Positions 35,344 to 48,500 of a DNA stretch of 64,000 nt are shown here, in pieces. Position numbers and translations under genes: made by a program. The notes beneath the pieces are model-generated. The model was not told where the DNA came from, made no database searches, and saw nothing but the letters and a program-made list of their open reading frames with translations. Position 1 is the stretch's first letter. Each line of letters begins with the position of its first letter. Origin of the DNA: Dryomyza anilis (lineage: Eukaryota; Arthropoda; Insecta; Diptera; Dryomyzidae); NCBI GenBank assembly GCA_951804985.1, contig OX638133.1:2872501-2936500 (forward strand), in the 5' to 3' direction.

Positions 35344-37319
35344 TTCTGTCTGGAAGGTATCGATATATATTTATATTTTATAGTCATTTTGATTTTGAGA
35401 CGCTGCCAAATGTGGGCGGCTCATATTTAAAATGAAAAACATTAATATGATTATAAATTAATGATTGAAAATATTTATAGAGTAGAATTAGAGAAGAAAT
35501 CCTTTGACAAATTCATATTATTCCAAAATTATTTTTGCCATTTGTAAATATATGGGTAATATTTGTGCTCTTCTTAATTAAAGACAGACACGGTGTTGTT
35601 TTTAGATTTTTAATGTTCCCCAATGACCTACTTAAAAAATAATAAATTTTGTAGATCATATGTTCGAAGATTGCGATCTAAAATTGAAGATTGCGAAATA
35701 ATTTTAAATTTTTCGATGTTTCTTTTTTAATATAAGTAGTTTATTCTTCATGGTTTTAAAATGAATTGATGACATCAGACGAACTAACAATAGTTTATAT
35801 ATAATAAATTATATATATTTTTTTGTTATTAATTCTAAACCTGAAATATTATTAAAATATATGCATTGTATTGGTAATACTAAGCAATTCTAAGTTTATG
35901 AATTTATGAATTTATAAATGGAAAAAAAAACATTTAATGCTTTTTAGAACTGAAATGTCATTCGATATATTAAAAATTATATTTTATTGAACACCATAGC
36001 TTATATTTTTTATAAAGAATTTCTATTTATTTTCCAAAGATTATTATTTATGATAAAATATAAAATTTAAAATTACAATAAACTGCAAATTTGATTATCA
36101 AAGGTCCGAATAAAAAAAAAAGAAAAACTTACTACTTTTTATCAGTACAACGTTGTAGTTCTGCTAGGGATACAATACAAGAAATTAATTTCAGAACAGT
36201 TTTATGTTGTGTGCACTTGAGCTAATTTTTGATTATGCAATTTGTGTTATTATGTTTATTTGCTAAATAGCGAGTGTTCTATTCTATCAAGTTGTCTACT
36301 ATAAAATCCGTTCATTTACATAAACAACGGGCACAAATGAAACAAACAAACAAACAAAATAACAAATCGAAAATGTCATCATCATCGCGGAATATTTTTA
36401 AATATTTTGTCAGAGTATCTATCGCACGCTCATTTAGACTGACGGCTGGGTCAGTCAGGTATGCATTTAGTTGCGCTTAAAATAATTAGATGGCGTAGTC
36501 AACTAGAAATGCCTGTTTGCTTGCACCCTACATTCACAAATAGTACAGATTGTCATCGTTGTGAAAGTGAAATTCAACAAATATATTTAAAAATTTTCAT
36601 TAATGTGAAAAAAGTTCTATATATAAAATGATTTTGAATTGAGGAAGCAAAAGTGATAAAGAATAGTCATTGTATTTAATAAAATTCATTATATATAAAA
36701 TTCATTATTCGAGAATTTGTATATAATCTGATGACTTAAAGAGTGCTATGTAAAATCGATGTATGAAGAATCATACAAGTATGGATCTAGTTTCACATAC
36801 AATATGCATATTTATTGAATTATGATATCTGTATATGTTATGCAATATATAATAGGTACACCTATAAATTCATATTTTTTGTGTTTGACTGGTCATAACT
36901 TTGGTCAGATCAATCCGAATTTCATGTGGTTTATTTCAAAATATTAGCTGAAGTATTCTCAATGAAATATATAAAGAAATGTAATCAAAAACTCAAATAT
37001 TTAAGTAAAAGACCAAAATATGTTGAAAAACACGAGAATTATCAGATATTTGTATTACATAATAACTCAGAAACTTGAGGCAATCTGAAAAAACTGTGTA
37101 TGAGGTCGTGATTAGAATCTTGAAGTCCATCGGAAAATCACAGTAAGATCAAGGATAAATGTATTGATCAGTCAAATATTGACAAATCAGCATTTTTAAT
37201 ATATTTACAGACTTTTTTTTTTAATAATAGCAGACAATAAATATCTATAATCCCGGTTTTGGTTAAACATATAGCCTAATTAAAAATTATTTTGAGGCAT
37301 GAAGCGGTACTGATTATTG

Positions 37320-37880
37320 AAAAGTTTCGCACTTTTGGCATGACAGGATTTTCAATTTATCAAATTTCTTCGTTTCTTTGCTATAACTCTTTATTGGAGC
37401 AAGATAAAGTATTAGTGTTAAAGCAATAATAATTTGCTTTTAAAGCATCTATCGATTGGCATCATTACTTAAAAATATTTTGCCAAATATTTTTCTTGCA
37501 AATAACAAATGGCTAATTAATGTTTGGCAAACTATTTTTAAATAATGATGCCAATCGATAGGTGCTTTGAAAACAAACAATTAATGCCTTTACACCATTA
37601 TTTTATCTTGCACCTATAAAGCGTTAAAGCAAAAAAACAAAAATATTTGATTTTTGGAGAGGATATAGCCTCACAAAATCCGTTTTTATAATTTAGGAAG
37701 TTGTCCAAATCCAAATATATTTTATATACGTTATAATAATTGATGAATAAATCAAAATAAAAAAAATAAAAAATTTTAAAAACTAAATTTAACTAATTTT
37801 TAAAGCACTTCAAACTTTAAAATTTGATTTCCCCACAATTTTTTAAAATGCACATTCGTCCCTTTTTCATGACAGTGACG
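37320..37880. mobile_element. Third copy of the 661-1400 inverted-repeat family
   Basis: Starts 'cgcacttttggcatgaca', contains 'atcgattggcatcattac' and 'ataatgatgccaatcgatagg', and ends 'cacattcgtccctttttcatgacagtgacg' in two parts, matching the copy ending near 1410. About 560 bases. Confidence 0.72.
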
Positions 37881-39479
37881 ATATATTCACATAGTAGAAA
37901 AGTAGAAAATTTTTTGTAAAATTTCAAAGTATCTGCAGTGTATTTAGTTGCCCCCTATGATCTACTATAGTTGCACTGATTTTATTTTTATTACCGACCA
38001 ATTTCCGTGACTCACTCGTTCGCATTTCTAATTGATTGGTGGTTGTTCGAGCAACGAATGAGTATTTGCACAAATTGTTGCTGCTCATCGTGAAGTATCG
38101 CACCTTTTGATATTTTATAATTAACCTTTTGCAATATTTGCAAATTCAGTCAGATACATTTGTATCTTTTTTTTTCAAGGTCCTCTCTGTGGCTCGTCGT
38201 TCGTATTTGTTTATTGCATATATGCAAAATATAATCTATATATTTAAAATATAATTTATCTGTTCCAATTTGTTTTCATTTAAATTTAAAAACGCAATTC
38301 AGAAAAAGCGCAACAGACTGGAATCATTTGGCTCAATTTGATGAGAAAATGCAGTAATTTCTAAAAATATTTTTGCGTCAAATAGATACGTTGAAAAAAC
38401 ATTGTTTATTTTACATTTTATTGCAAATAATAAAAACAAATAACGTCTAAAATAAGTCAGTTGATGGGGAAAATTTTTGATTTTTTTTTGCAAAAGAATT
38501 CTGAAGTGAAATAAAAAAGAAAAATATAAATAAAGTAAAATAAAATAAAGAAAAACGATTTTATTTCAGATTTATAATCGATTCTGTAAGTTTTTAGGAG
38601 ACAGTTCATTTTTCTCTCTCGATGTTTTTTCATAATGACTAATAATATAAAGTCCTTCGAAATTTTGTTTAGAGCTATTTTATATAAATTTTACAATGGG
38701 GATTTTCATACAATTTAGGAGGTTATTTCATTATTAAAATTGGAGATTATATCATTTTTAAACTATTTTATTAATTACAAATTTTTATATAGTTTATTTA
38801 ATATTTTTATATAATTTTATAAATTTTTATTTTTTGCTTTAAATAATAACTTTTTATAGCCTAAACTAAAAGTGATAAAGTATAATCAATCAGAGATCAT
38901 CCGTTTCTAACACCCAGAGGAAATCCGGTATGGAATAGCATATATTTTCTATATATAGCGATGTCCGATATCTGCCTGTTTTAACCAAGATTACAGGAAG
39001 ACTAAAATAAACTTGGAGCAATGTCCTCTAGTCTATTTAAATCCAGTTTACAGGCAAATTAGAAGAATGAAATGAAACTCGGAGGTTAAATTACTTGTAT
39101 ACCTAGGTAACCTGGTATTAAAAATGTGCATGATCGGCTGATCAGTGACCTGTGTTCCATCTACTTATGTGCATATTCCGATGTAACATGAAAAAAGTTT
39201 CGAGAAATTGTACAGGCCAAAACATTTTTAACTACCCTCTTTATTCATTTAAGGTAAAACATATCGAAAGAGTTTTCCCGAAAACCGATTTCAGTGCAAA
39301 AATGAAAGAAAATTGTTTTACAACTACAAGTTTACAGTTATTTTCATAATTCTTAAGCGCTGGGGACCTCTTTAAATGGTAACCGCGTTGAATTTTTATT
39401 TCCTCGCACATTATCACGCATTTATTTTTTAATACCCGTGTCTCAACCACTAGGATTGTTTATTAGGACTAAAAACTAT

Positions 39480-39698
39480 ACCCAGAAAAAAATACTATAT
39501 AAATAATAGTTTTTTTACTATTAAAAGTAGTCAAAGGATAAATTATTATTTTAATCGGAAAATACCATTAAATACTAAAAAATACCATGACATTGCCATT
39601 GAGTTTATATGAGAAGATTTATTTTGTGTATACTATTAAATCAATAATTGTCCTATTGACCAATTTTAATGGGATTTGAGGGTATTTTTTTCTGGGTG
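39480..39698. mobile_element. MITE with CCCAGAAAAAAATAC ends, copy 2
   Basis: Begins ACCCAGAAAAAAATAC and ends GTATTTTTTTCTGGGTGT. Its interior is the reverse complement of the copy at 22825-23047 (for example 'ggaaaataccattaaatac'). Confidence 0.82.
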
Positions 39699-39723
39699 TA
39701 AGCACGCCTAGCCTGAAACACTT

Positions 39724-40540
39724 TCAACCCAAAGTCGTGGGAATGGGAATGTTTTAAGAATATGTTTCGGACATCCCACCCGAGTATTTTAAGACTAAAA
39801 TAAAAAAAATCATAGGCAGGTTTTTTAAAATATCGCGGTTTCAAATTTTTTTTTGTGCAGTTTTTTGACAATATTTTTTCGAAAATAACTTTTTTTTTTT
39901 TTTTTTTTTGCTCAAACTATTAACTTTAGCCATTTAAATAACCCATAAAAATTTCAAATAATTTGTCCAACGTTATGGGTCATAATTAGTGGTAACAAGT
40001 ACGAAAACATACGTTTTTTCAAAAATAGTCCTTTTTGAGCATTATATCCTTAAATACCATTAAATGGTCTATACCCGGATTAAAGTGCATACAAGTATGT
40101 ACCAAACAAACCAATCCGTTATCTTTAACAGTTGAGAAGATATTACAAATCAAAGTTAAGTTTTCTTGAAAATTTGGTCAAAAAAACGTTCAACTTTTAG
40201 TAAACCATAAATAATTGAATTTTAACTAATCAATTTGTAAATTTGAGCCACATTTTCTAAAAGTAGACTTTACCACTAATTATGACCCATAACGTTGGAC
40301 AAATTATGTGAAATTTGTATGGGTTATTTTAGTGGCTAAAGTTAAAAGTTTGAGCAAAAAAAAAAAAAAAAAAGTTTTTTTCAAAAAGATATTTTCAAAA
40401 AAACTGCACAAAAAAAATTTAAACCGCGATATTTTAAAAAACCTGCCTACGATAATTTTATTTTAATCTTAAAATACTCGTGGGGGACGTCCGAAACATA
40501 TTCTTAAAAAATTTAAGTTCTCCCATGACTTTTGGGTTGA
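39724..40540. mobile_element. Foldback element, arms of about 268 bp
   Basis: The left arm 39724-39992 and the right arm 40273-40540 are inverted copies: 'caacccaaagtc' against 'gacttttgggttg', 'cataggcaggttttttaaaatatcgcgg' split likewise, and 'acgttatgggtcataattagtgg'. About 280 bases of loop. A poly-T/poly-A run faces inward in each arm. Confidence 0.87.
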
Positions 40541-41641
40541 ATTCTGTGATTTATTATGAAAAAACTATAAGTTTTAAGTACAAAGTGTAAATATACAAAG
40601 AAAGCACATGGTTTCAGCTATTTTTGAAAATATTTCAAAAAATCATTTGTACGACAAATTCACAGACTTTTTGGAATGAACCTCGATATTTACTTCTGTG
40701 TTTGTACCGTCCGGAACGCCCAGCTTTTTATTTATATCTTATGATCTACCGTATAGAATTCTATAATTTTAATAATTTTATATTTTTTTGCAGATGCTTA
40801 GTCCCTTTTAAATACTATATGCACAAGTAAATTAATTCATTTTAATATATTAAAGTTTTAAGCATACGAATGAGGAACCTCACGAAATGCCCATATGACC
40901 TAACATTGCCCATATGACCTATCATTCTTAACTTAAAGAAGTGCTATACGTTACCTAGATTTAATCTGATTTTTATTTTATTAAATATTTATTATTGGAA
41001 ATAGAATTTTGAGTATACTTGGATTTTGACGTTGTTTTAATTTATCATATTTCCGCTATTTAGATCGAGATTATTTTATTTTGAAATAATTCTTGAAATT
41101 TTGTGTAATATATTTTATCACGTTAACTCAAAAGTGATATAAATTATACTTTTTTGGTTGCTATATCAGTTTTCTTTTGAATATTTAAAATTTTCGCAGT
41201 TTATTTCATTGGGTATTTTTTAATTGGGAGTTTCTTCAGTGAGGGGATCTGTAAAAGGGCCTTTGTATTATTTTTAATAAATTCCGTGTTTAATGTATTG
41301 AGTTTCTAAAATCATTCATCTAGAATGCTTGAATCTCAAGAAATGGTTTTCCCAGAATTTAAATAAATCAATAATAAAAAATCTCTCTCAATTTAAAATA
41401 AAAATAAAATATCTGACCTATTATTCCAATTAATATACATCACTTACATAATATTATTAGCTATTGTTCTGTGTAAAAGCCATAAAATAATTTTATTCGT
41501 ATTATTAGAGACGTCTTTACGAGAAGAGCAAAGCGCGATCAGCAACACAAACAAATTGTTAGAGTAGGAAAGAGAAAAACAAACTCAGTTCAAAATAAAA
41601 CAAACACAATTCGGATAAATGATACAATATATATATATTTT

Positions 41642-41647
41642 TTTATT
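41642..41647 (-). terminator. Poly(A) signal AATAAA for the short CAP form
   Basis: The minus strand reads AATAAA about 285 bases after the TGA of the terminal exon at 41930, with T-rich and AT-rich sequence on both sides. The spacing is normal for a fly 3' UTR, but AATAAA is common in this AT-rich DNA. Confidence 0.4.
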
Positions 41648-41929
41648 TTTGGAAAAAAACATTACAGCATTAAATTTTAGTTTCAAACAATTTTCAAAGA
41701 CAAACAACTAAGTTACTTAAATAAATAGATACAATTCACAATAATTTTTTTGATATTTTTGTTTCGTTTTTCGTTTACAATGGTTTTTCGTTAGTTTTAG
41801 AACTTAGTATTAGTATAAATATGTAACATACATTCGGTTAGTTGCAATAGTACGGTTGGTTAGTAATCGATTTTCGAAAATTCGTAAATATAATCATAGC
41901 GCAAGGGGTTTTGGTGGATGGTTGGTTGA

Positions 41930-42081
41930 TCACACGAAGTCGAAATTTCGCCAGTAACTGTCGAATTCGTCGTATATGCGGCTCTTGAAAGGCGAAGCGG
42001 CGAACATTTCGCTAAAGGATGCAGGCAGCGGAAACTTCGTTTCGAAAAATGGCGACGTGAAGGCGTCCGTGCCGTTTAGTG
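41930..42081 (-). CDS. CAP: Alternative terminal exon of CAP ending YWRNFDFV
   Basis: An acceptor (GCGCGCATTTAG) is followed by an open frame that completes the phase-1 codon left by the donor at 42575: G + CA gives Ala. It then adds 49 residues and stops with TGA at 41930-41932. The peptide begins LNGTDAFTSPFFETKF, is rich in aromatic and acidic residues and ends DSYWRNFDFV. Codon use is coding-like, and a run of 152 bases with the right phase at both ends is unlikely by chance. An AATAAA lies about 285 bases downstream on the same strand. The end F-D-F-V fits a hydrophobic class II PDZ ligand pattern; this is inference only. Use of this exon would make a CAP form without SoHo or SH3 domains. 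Confidence 0.75.
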
Positions 42082-42213
42082 CTAAATGCGCGCGAAAATA
42101 GTTTGAGGTTCAATTAACAATTCTTAAAATACGTTGTATGTAATGAGTGCAAGAGGGAATTTTATGAATGCACAAGTACTAAATATGGACGAAATACAGT
42201 GAAACACAAAATA

Positions 42214-42575
42214 TTAGGTGTACTTCTTCCAAGCACTCCAAGCGGACAGACCGAAAACCAAAGCCATACCCACGAAGCTACCAGCACCGAAAGAAGTATC
42301 AGTGGATTCATTAGGAGTAGAGTTCGAGGATAAATTTGAGGATGCGTTCGAGGATACATTCGAGTTTGCATGCGGGGATGCAATCGGCGATACATTCGAG
42401 GATGTATTCGAGGTTGCCATAGAATTTACAGAGGCAGTGGTAGTGTTAGGAGAAGGAGTAGTGGAATTAGTGGATCTAGTAGATCTAGCAGTGTAATAAT
42501 GATGCTTGTTAGTAACGGAAGCAGAAGCGGATGCATTTTTATGTGTAGAATACGTTTTGCTTTGAGAGCACTCAC
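42214..42575 (-). CDS. CAP: Retained-intron C-terminus: tail anchor with KKYT end
   Basis: If the donor at 42575 is not used, translation continues for residues 2194-2313 before TAA at 42214. The added part is a Ser/Asn/Thr-rich linker built on a degenerate 15-24-bp DNA repeat (SNVSSNASSNLSS), then one hydrophobic stretch at about 2289-2309 (SFVGMALVFGLSAWSAW) and the last four residues KKYT. Known: a single hydrophobic segment at the extreme C-terminus is the mark of tail-anchored proteins, and KKxx at the last four positions is the classic COPI retrieval signal of ER membrane proteins. Inferred: this form is membrane-anchored in the secretory pathway with the 2.2-kresidue scaffold facing the cytosol. 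The frame stays open for 120 codons past a strong donor and ends in ordered codons, which argues against chance. It could still be an unspliced intron with a fortuitous frame. Confidence 0.68.
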
Positions 42576-45500
42576 CCTCTTCTTTTGAGGCGCCCGTCAT
42601 GTGTGGCGATTGTGGTGCAGCATTCGCCGCCCGTTGTAGCTGCGCCTGCGACTGACCGCCACCCGGACACCTGGAGACTTTGTATGTCTTCACAATTGAA
42701 GATTTTTTAATAGCGCTGCTCGTTGAGTTGTCGTTTGCCTCCTGGCGGCGCTCCTCTTCCTCGTGCACCTCGCGATGTCCGCCATCCAATTCTTCGCGGT
42801 GATGGTTCGAGAATTTGGCGAATTCGCGCAGATGCTTTGGCAGCTGACGCAAATCGGTTTCTGCTTTGCCTTCAATAATCTTGACCAGCGGCATCTCCTC
42901 ACCTTCGCTGACGTGTCCCTGCGCCGCAGCGGGTTGTGATTCGGCACCACTCTCCCAGTCGCTGTCCGATGGCATCGCCAGCTTAGAACGTCGCTCTTTC
43001 ACGCGCTTCAGGAACTCATCGCCAATGTCCACCTTGGGACAGGCTGGCGGTGCGGGCAAATTAAGTCCTGCCGCCGCTTCCTCGTTGATTTTCGAGATCT
43101 TGATAATTTTATGCAGACGACGTTCTTCGCGTTCGGCCACCTTGCTTAGCCACTCCTCGGCCATCTGTTGACGAAAGACCTCGTCCTCGGAAAGCGTCGG
43201 CAGCTTGGGCGCTGGTCTGTAAGATTCGCGCATGACTCGTGGGGAGACGGGCATCGCAGGCGCGCGTTGCATTTCTTCTAGCAGACGACGTCGCTCGTTC
43301 TCCAGCCGTTCGAACTCGGTCTTTAATTCTTGCTCCTTGCTGGCGATGTACTTTAGCTGCTGCTCGTGTATTTCGCGTGGCAGCGAGGCGCGGCGTTGGC
43401 GAACGTCTCCATCGCGACTGTTATCTGTTGCAGTGTATGGTGCAGCTGCGGGTGAAGTGGGTGTTGCTGGTGCAGGTGAGACACCGCGACGTGAAGTGGT
43501 GCTGATGTACGTGGGATTAGGGTTTCTTTCGATCATTGAATGGCAACTCAGATACTGCGGCTTGCTCTTCTGTGGCACCTGACTTAACATCGGCGCATGT
43601 GTGCGTCGCACGTTATAGGCGTTGTATGCATCGTAGGATTGCGATTGGGACGTTGTAGATGACAGGTCGTTGGTGGATACGGACATGCGTGGTGCGCGTA
43701 TAACTTGCGGGCGACAACGCTGGTAACAGATTTCTACCTCACGCGCGAAGGGGCGGGTAATGTTCTCCGAAGAGCCAAGATCACTGGCATAGCGCGTCCA
43801 ATCATCCGTTTGACTATTGCTGGACGTGCGCTGGCGATAGTGTTGCTGGTGCTGCTGATTATCCGTCAAATTAAACATAGACTCAGCGCGTCGGAAACGT
43901 GCTGCATCAGCATAGTCTGCAGGCATGGGCATGGGTGAGGTGACCGTATAGTGTGGCTCCACGTGCACGGGAATTTCGTAGGTGCGCGGCTCATGCTCAT
44001 TTGTCACTGGTGCAGAGGCAGGCGCTTGATGTTCCTCGCCGTTTTCGATGCGAATTGGTATTTCGAAGGTGCGTGGCATGGACTGTCTGCGCGACGGGTC
44101 ATTTTCTAGTTGCATGGGCACACGAAACTGACGCGAACGCCTGGAGCGCTCAATTTCGCGTTCCAACTCTTGCATGTGATCGTGACGCTGACGTTTCAGC
44201 TCATCGAATCGTGTTTTTGACTCAGTCTGCATGCGACTTAAATCGTAGAGCGAGGCCGACTTCTCACGCTGCTCCTTTTGCGCTTTGCCGTGCTCGAGTT
44301 CTACATTCAGCTGCTTGGACAGATCATCGAAGTCCTTGAACAATTTTTCATGATCGAAATGAAAAACAGACGAAGAAGACGACGTCGACGATTGTTTATG
44401 ATCGGAGGTCGTCATCGCTGGCGCTGTGAATGGCGTTGTAGCTGTTGCTGCTGCCTCAGCAGCAGCCTTGGCACGCTGCCGAAATTCTTCGTAAGTGCTG
44501 CTAATGTTTTTATTAAAAGTGGAATTTTCACTGTGTTGACTATTAATAGACTTTTCACTTTTCTCATGAGTCTCTTCAGTTTTGGTTGTTGTTGTCGTGG
44601 TGTTGCTTGCCGCTGAATGAGTAGCAGCATCTGCATGTGTTGGAGCAGCAGCTGATGTGTTTAAATTTAAGGCTGACATAATTTCACCGACATTTGAAGT
44701 GGCTACTGCTGGCGGCTCCGCTACCTTTCCATTCATGCTGCCAATGTTTGTATGTTGCGCTGCTGCCGCGTTGACACTGGGTGGCCACTGAGTCGCCTCC
44801 GTTGTGGTTGGTGTTGTTGTTGATGGTGTTGGCTCCTCGACGGGAAAGTGCAGCAGGCTGTTGCCGTTCGGTTTTTCGCCATCAACAAATGATTCGCGTT
44901 TCGAGTCACTAACGTCGTATACGACGCGTCCATTTTCGATGCGTTTCTTGGACTCGAAGCTGGACGTCTCGATGTTGGAGTAACGTTTGGGTTGTGTGCT
45001 GAGTAGCTGCGAGCAGTAAGGCGCCTGCGATCCAGACTTTTCAATATTTGAAAAGCGTTTCTGGTCGAAGATATCATTATGACTCATGGCAGGGAAAACT
45101 CGGGCAAACTCATTGTCGATGGTTTGCATTTTGTCGGGAAGAATTTGTGGGAACTTTTCCCCACTAGTGCCAGTTACAGGTTGACGCAGCGACGTTGAAG
45201 TGTGCACAGTTTTTGTAGTAGAGCAGGAGGTGGAGCTCTTCGTCGAGGATTCTTTTCTTTGTGTGTCGCTGTTTGCAAAATGTGCCAAATTGTGTGCGCT
45301 TTGTTGAGCGGGTGGGCTCGTTGTCGTTGGCGTCTGTTTTTGTTCTGAATTTGCTGCTGCTGCCTGTGCTGCTGGCTTGTCGCTCGTTTGCCTTGAGTTA
45401 TTTTCATGCGATGACGGATTCTGGCTTTGCTTCTGTTGTTGGTTCTGCTCTTTCGCTTCATTTGTATCGTGTATGATGGCCAGCAAACGGTGTTTGTTCT

Positions 45501-48500
45501 CCTCTTCGTCAGCGAATAGGTTATGCTCATTAGCATTTCCAAAACCTGTGCCATTGACTCTTTGTTGTTGTTGTTCATGTTCTTGTTGCTGCTGCTGCTT
45601 TTGTTGTTGCTGTTGCTGCTGAGTCTTTGCCATTGTTTCCACACTCTTTGTGGGTACTGGTGGCGGTGGAATCGGTGGTGGCGGCGTCAAACTTTCGCGT
45701 AATTTTTTCATCATTGCCGCAGTTTCCACAATTTTGTGTTCTGCAGCGCGCTCACTGTTTATGGCGTTCACCTGTTCGCTGCTATACTCATGATAACCGC
45801 GGCGTTCAATGAATTTCTTGTGAGCATCCAGCAGCTGGTCGGGTTGCTGTGTGGCGGTTTTCTCCTCAGCCATATAGGAACGCTGCGAAGGAGACAGACA
45901 AACTAATAACTTTGGATCAGCTACAGTGGGCAGTCCAATCCAAGCATTTTCATTAGGAGGCGCTGGTACTGGTGGCGGCGAAGGAGACTTTGGCATTTCG
46001 CTTGCTTTGGCGGCAGGCGGTACTTGTGTAAGTGACACCGATGGCCTATTGCCAGACAGTAAGTGCCCAGGATCTGAGGGCACTTGTATATCACTGATCT
46101 GTGGCAGCACTGGAAGTGGGTACGGCATATCTCCAGTTTGCTGCGCGCAAGCTTTGTTGGCGCGCGACTCGCCTATATTTTGTGCGACGTTTGCTAGTTC
46201 GACTAGAATATCCTCACCGTATGGCAGCGCGGCGAGTGTTTCCGTGCAGAGCAGACGCAATTTCTTTATGGACGCGTCCTGTGATGCAGCGTCATATGTG
46301 GATGCAGCGTCGTCCGACGATTCTAAGTTGTAGGACTGCTCACCGTCAGTGGTCGTCGTGATGCCACCTGAAACAGAGGACGCTTCATCAAAATCGGCCC
46401 AGTCGCAGTGCGGCAACGAACCCATGTTTATGGCGGTGCACTGACTGTGGGTTGTACTGTCTGAGCAGTGTGAGTCGGCGGACTCTTGACGTGTGAGGAA
46501 GGATGCGAGGTGGGGCTTTGGTGAGGTTGAAGCAGCTGCAGGTGGCTGTGCAGTGTTGGATGTTGTGTTGGAAGTATTGGAAGTGTGCGAGAAATTGTGT
46601 GCTGAGATAGGAGCGCCAATACGGAAGACAGGTGCTGGCGCCACATCTTCACTGTGCAAAGGATTGTGTTGTTCATAGGATTGAGGTGGTGGTGGTACAG
46701 GAGGAGGCTGTGTTGGGAGATCATGCAAGCTATAAGCACCTTTGACTGGCGGTGGCGGTGGAGGCGCTGCGCGATGAGGCGTTATAGGCGGTGAGGATGC
46801 ACCATTGGAAACCGACGCGTTGACTACACTAGTTTTTAAAATTTCACGTAAGTCATTCATTTGCGTATTCGAAGTAAGCACGGCGGACGTTAGTTTAATG
46901 GGTTTCGCGATCGATTCACAACTGGCTGGCAGAGTAGTGCTTGCGCCGGTGGTTGGTGTTGAAATTTCACAATTCGCGAAATCACGACTAGTATTCTTAT
47001 TGTTGTTGTTGGTGTCGTCATCAGACGCGAGAATAGTTTCTATTAATTGCTCACTACTGCTGCTGCTCTGATCACTGCCATTGTGTTTAGACGTCTGCTC
47101 ATTTGTGCTTCTAGTTGTTCGCATTGTTGTTGTCGTGCTCATATTTTGTGTTAATTGCTTCGTACATTCGAGTAACGTTGCTGTTGCTGGCATTTGATTA
47201 ACAGGTGTGCTTTCACGTTGATTGTCATGCAGCTCGGAAGTCTCAGTGTTTGCGCTCTCGGAGACTGCACTTACGGCACCGATTGCATTCTCGTTGGGTT
47301 TGGCGAATATCGCATGCACATCGGTATCGAGATCGACGGTGGCGCGTGCCGCTCCAGCTGCGCCCTCTTCATAATCCAATTCCAGCAGATCGGAGACGCT
47401 GCTTGACGCCGAATTGATGTACACCACCTCGGCTGCCTCCGATTCTGGCGTCAGCCCACTTGACCAAGATGAGCAGCGTTCGGCAATTGGCGCCGGTTCA
47501 ATGAGTTTGGCCTCAACCACCATTGGCACTGTCTCCTCGCGTATTACGTTGGGCAGTGTGGGTGCTTTTGGCACAGGGCCATGTTTGTGTTTTCTCGAAA
47601 AATCCAGATGACTTCTCGGGAAGACGGCATTTGCTTTTTTCGCCTTTGAATTGGGCTCGTCGAGGTCGTGTTCATCATCGAAGTTGCCGCTGGCCGAACG
47701 ACTTAATGGCAGATCAGAGTTTTCACTGCGTGCATCACTCATGTCGCTATTTTCCTCCTTTATGCTGTCCAAGTAGCGTGGACTAAGGAATTGAGGCAGA
47801 AAATGATTTTCGAGAGCGGCGCGTTTCTGCGCACGACGCTGTTTATAATTCTCCCGATTGCCGGAGCCAGTTGAATTCGGTTCTTCGTCATCTTCATACT
47901 CTTCATCTTCATCCTCGTCGCATTCCTCCTGCTCCATAGGAAGTGTTTGTATGGAAATGATATGAGAGCTAGCTGCGCGCTCGACATAATCTTCGTCCGT
48001 AGACTCAGCTTCGGTAATTAGCGGTGGGTTATCGGTTTCACCACCCGAACTGTTGTCACTCATTTCCTGAATTTGTAGTTCATTGTCTTCCACTGCTTCT
48101 TCGTCATCTAAAGAGCGGGATTTCTTGACTTTGCCACTGAATGTGTTATGCTGCTTCTTTGTTGGCGACGGTTGTGGCGACTCGACGCGATAGTCCTGCT
48201 GCAGCACCTTGTGTACTATGACTTTTGGTGACGTCGATGAATCTATTGGTGCTGTATTCGTGTCAGTGGTCTCTCTGAGGATCTCGTGAATAATAATTTT
48301 CGACTCCTTGGTCTCTGACGTGACGGCTTTCGTTTCATTTTCCGGCGATGCTCTGCTAATTTCATGTATTATAACTTTAGATTCTTTCTTTTCTAGAGGT
48401 ACTTGTTGCTCATCCAACTTATTATGCGCAGCGTGCACAATTAATTTTGGCTCATTATCGTCCAACTGTGAATTCAGACTGGCGCCTTCTTCTTCGCTGC

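Larger units (their letters stand above)
34040..41640. other. CAP intron, mostly AT-rich with mobile elements
   Basis: Outside the inverted-repeat elements listed separately (35178, 37320, 39480, 39724) this stretch is AT-rich with only short chance frames. A small CpG-bearing patch at 38000-38120 has no exon in CAP phase. Confidence 0.5.

Noticed and set aside
43953..44339. Plus-strand frames opposite the giant exon (several of 80-135 codons)
   Set aside because: Antisense shadows of a GC-richer coding exon; no independent start, domain or splice evidence.
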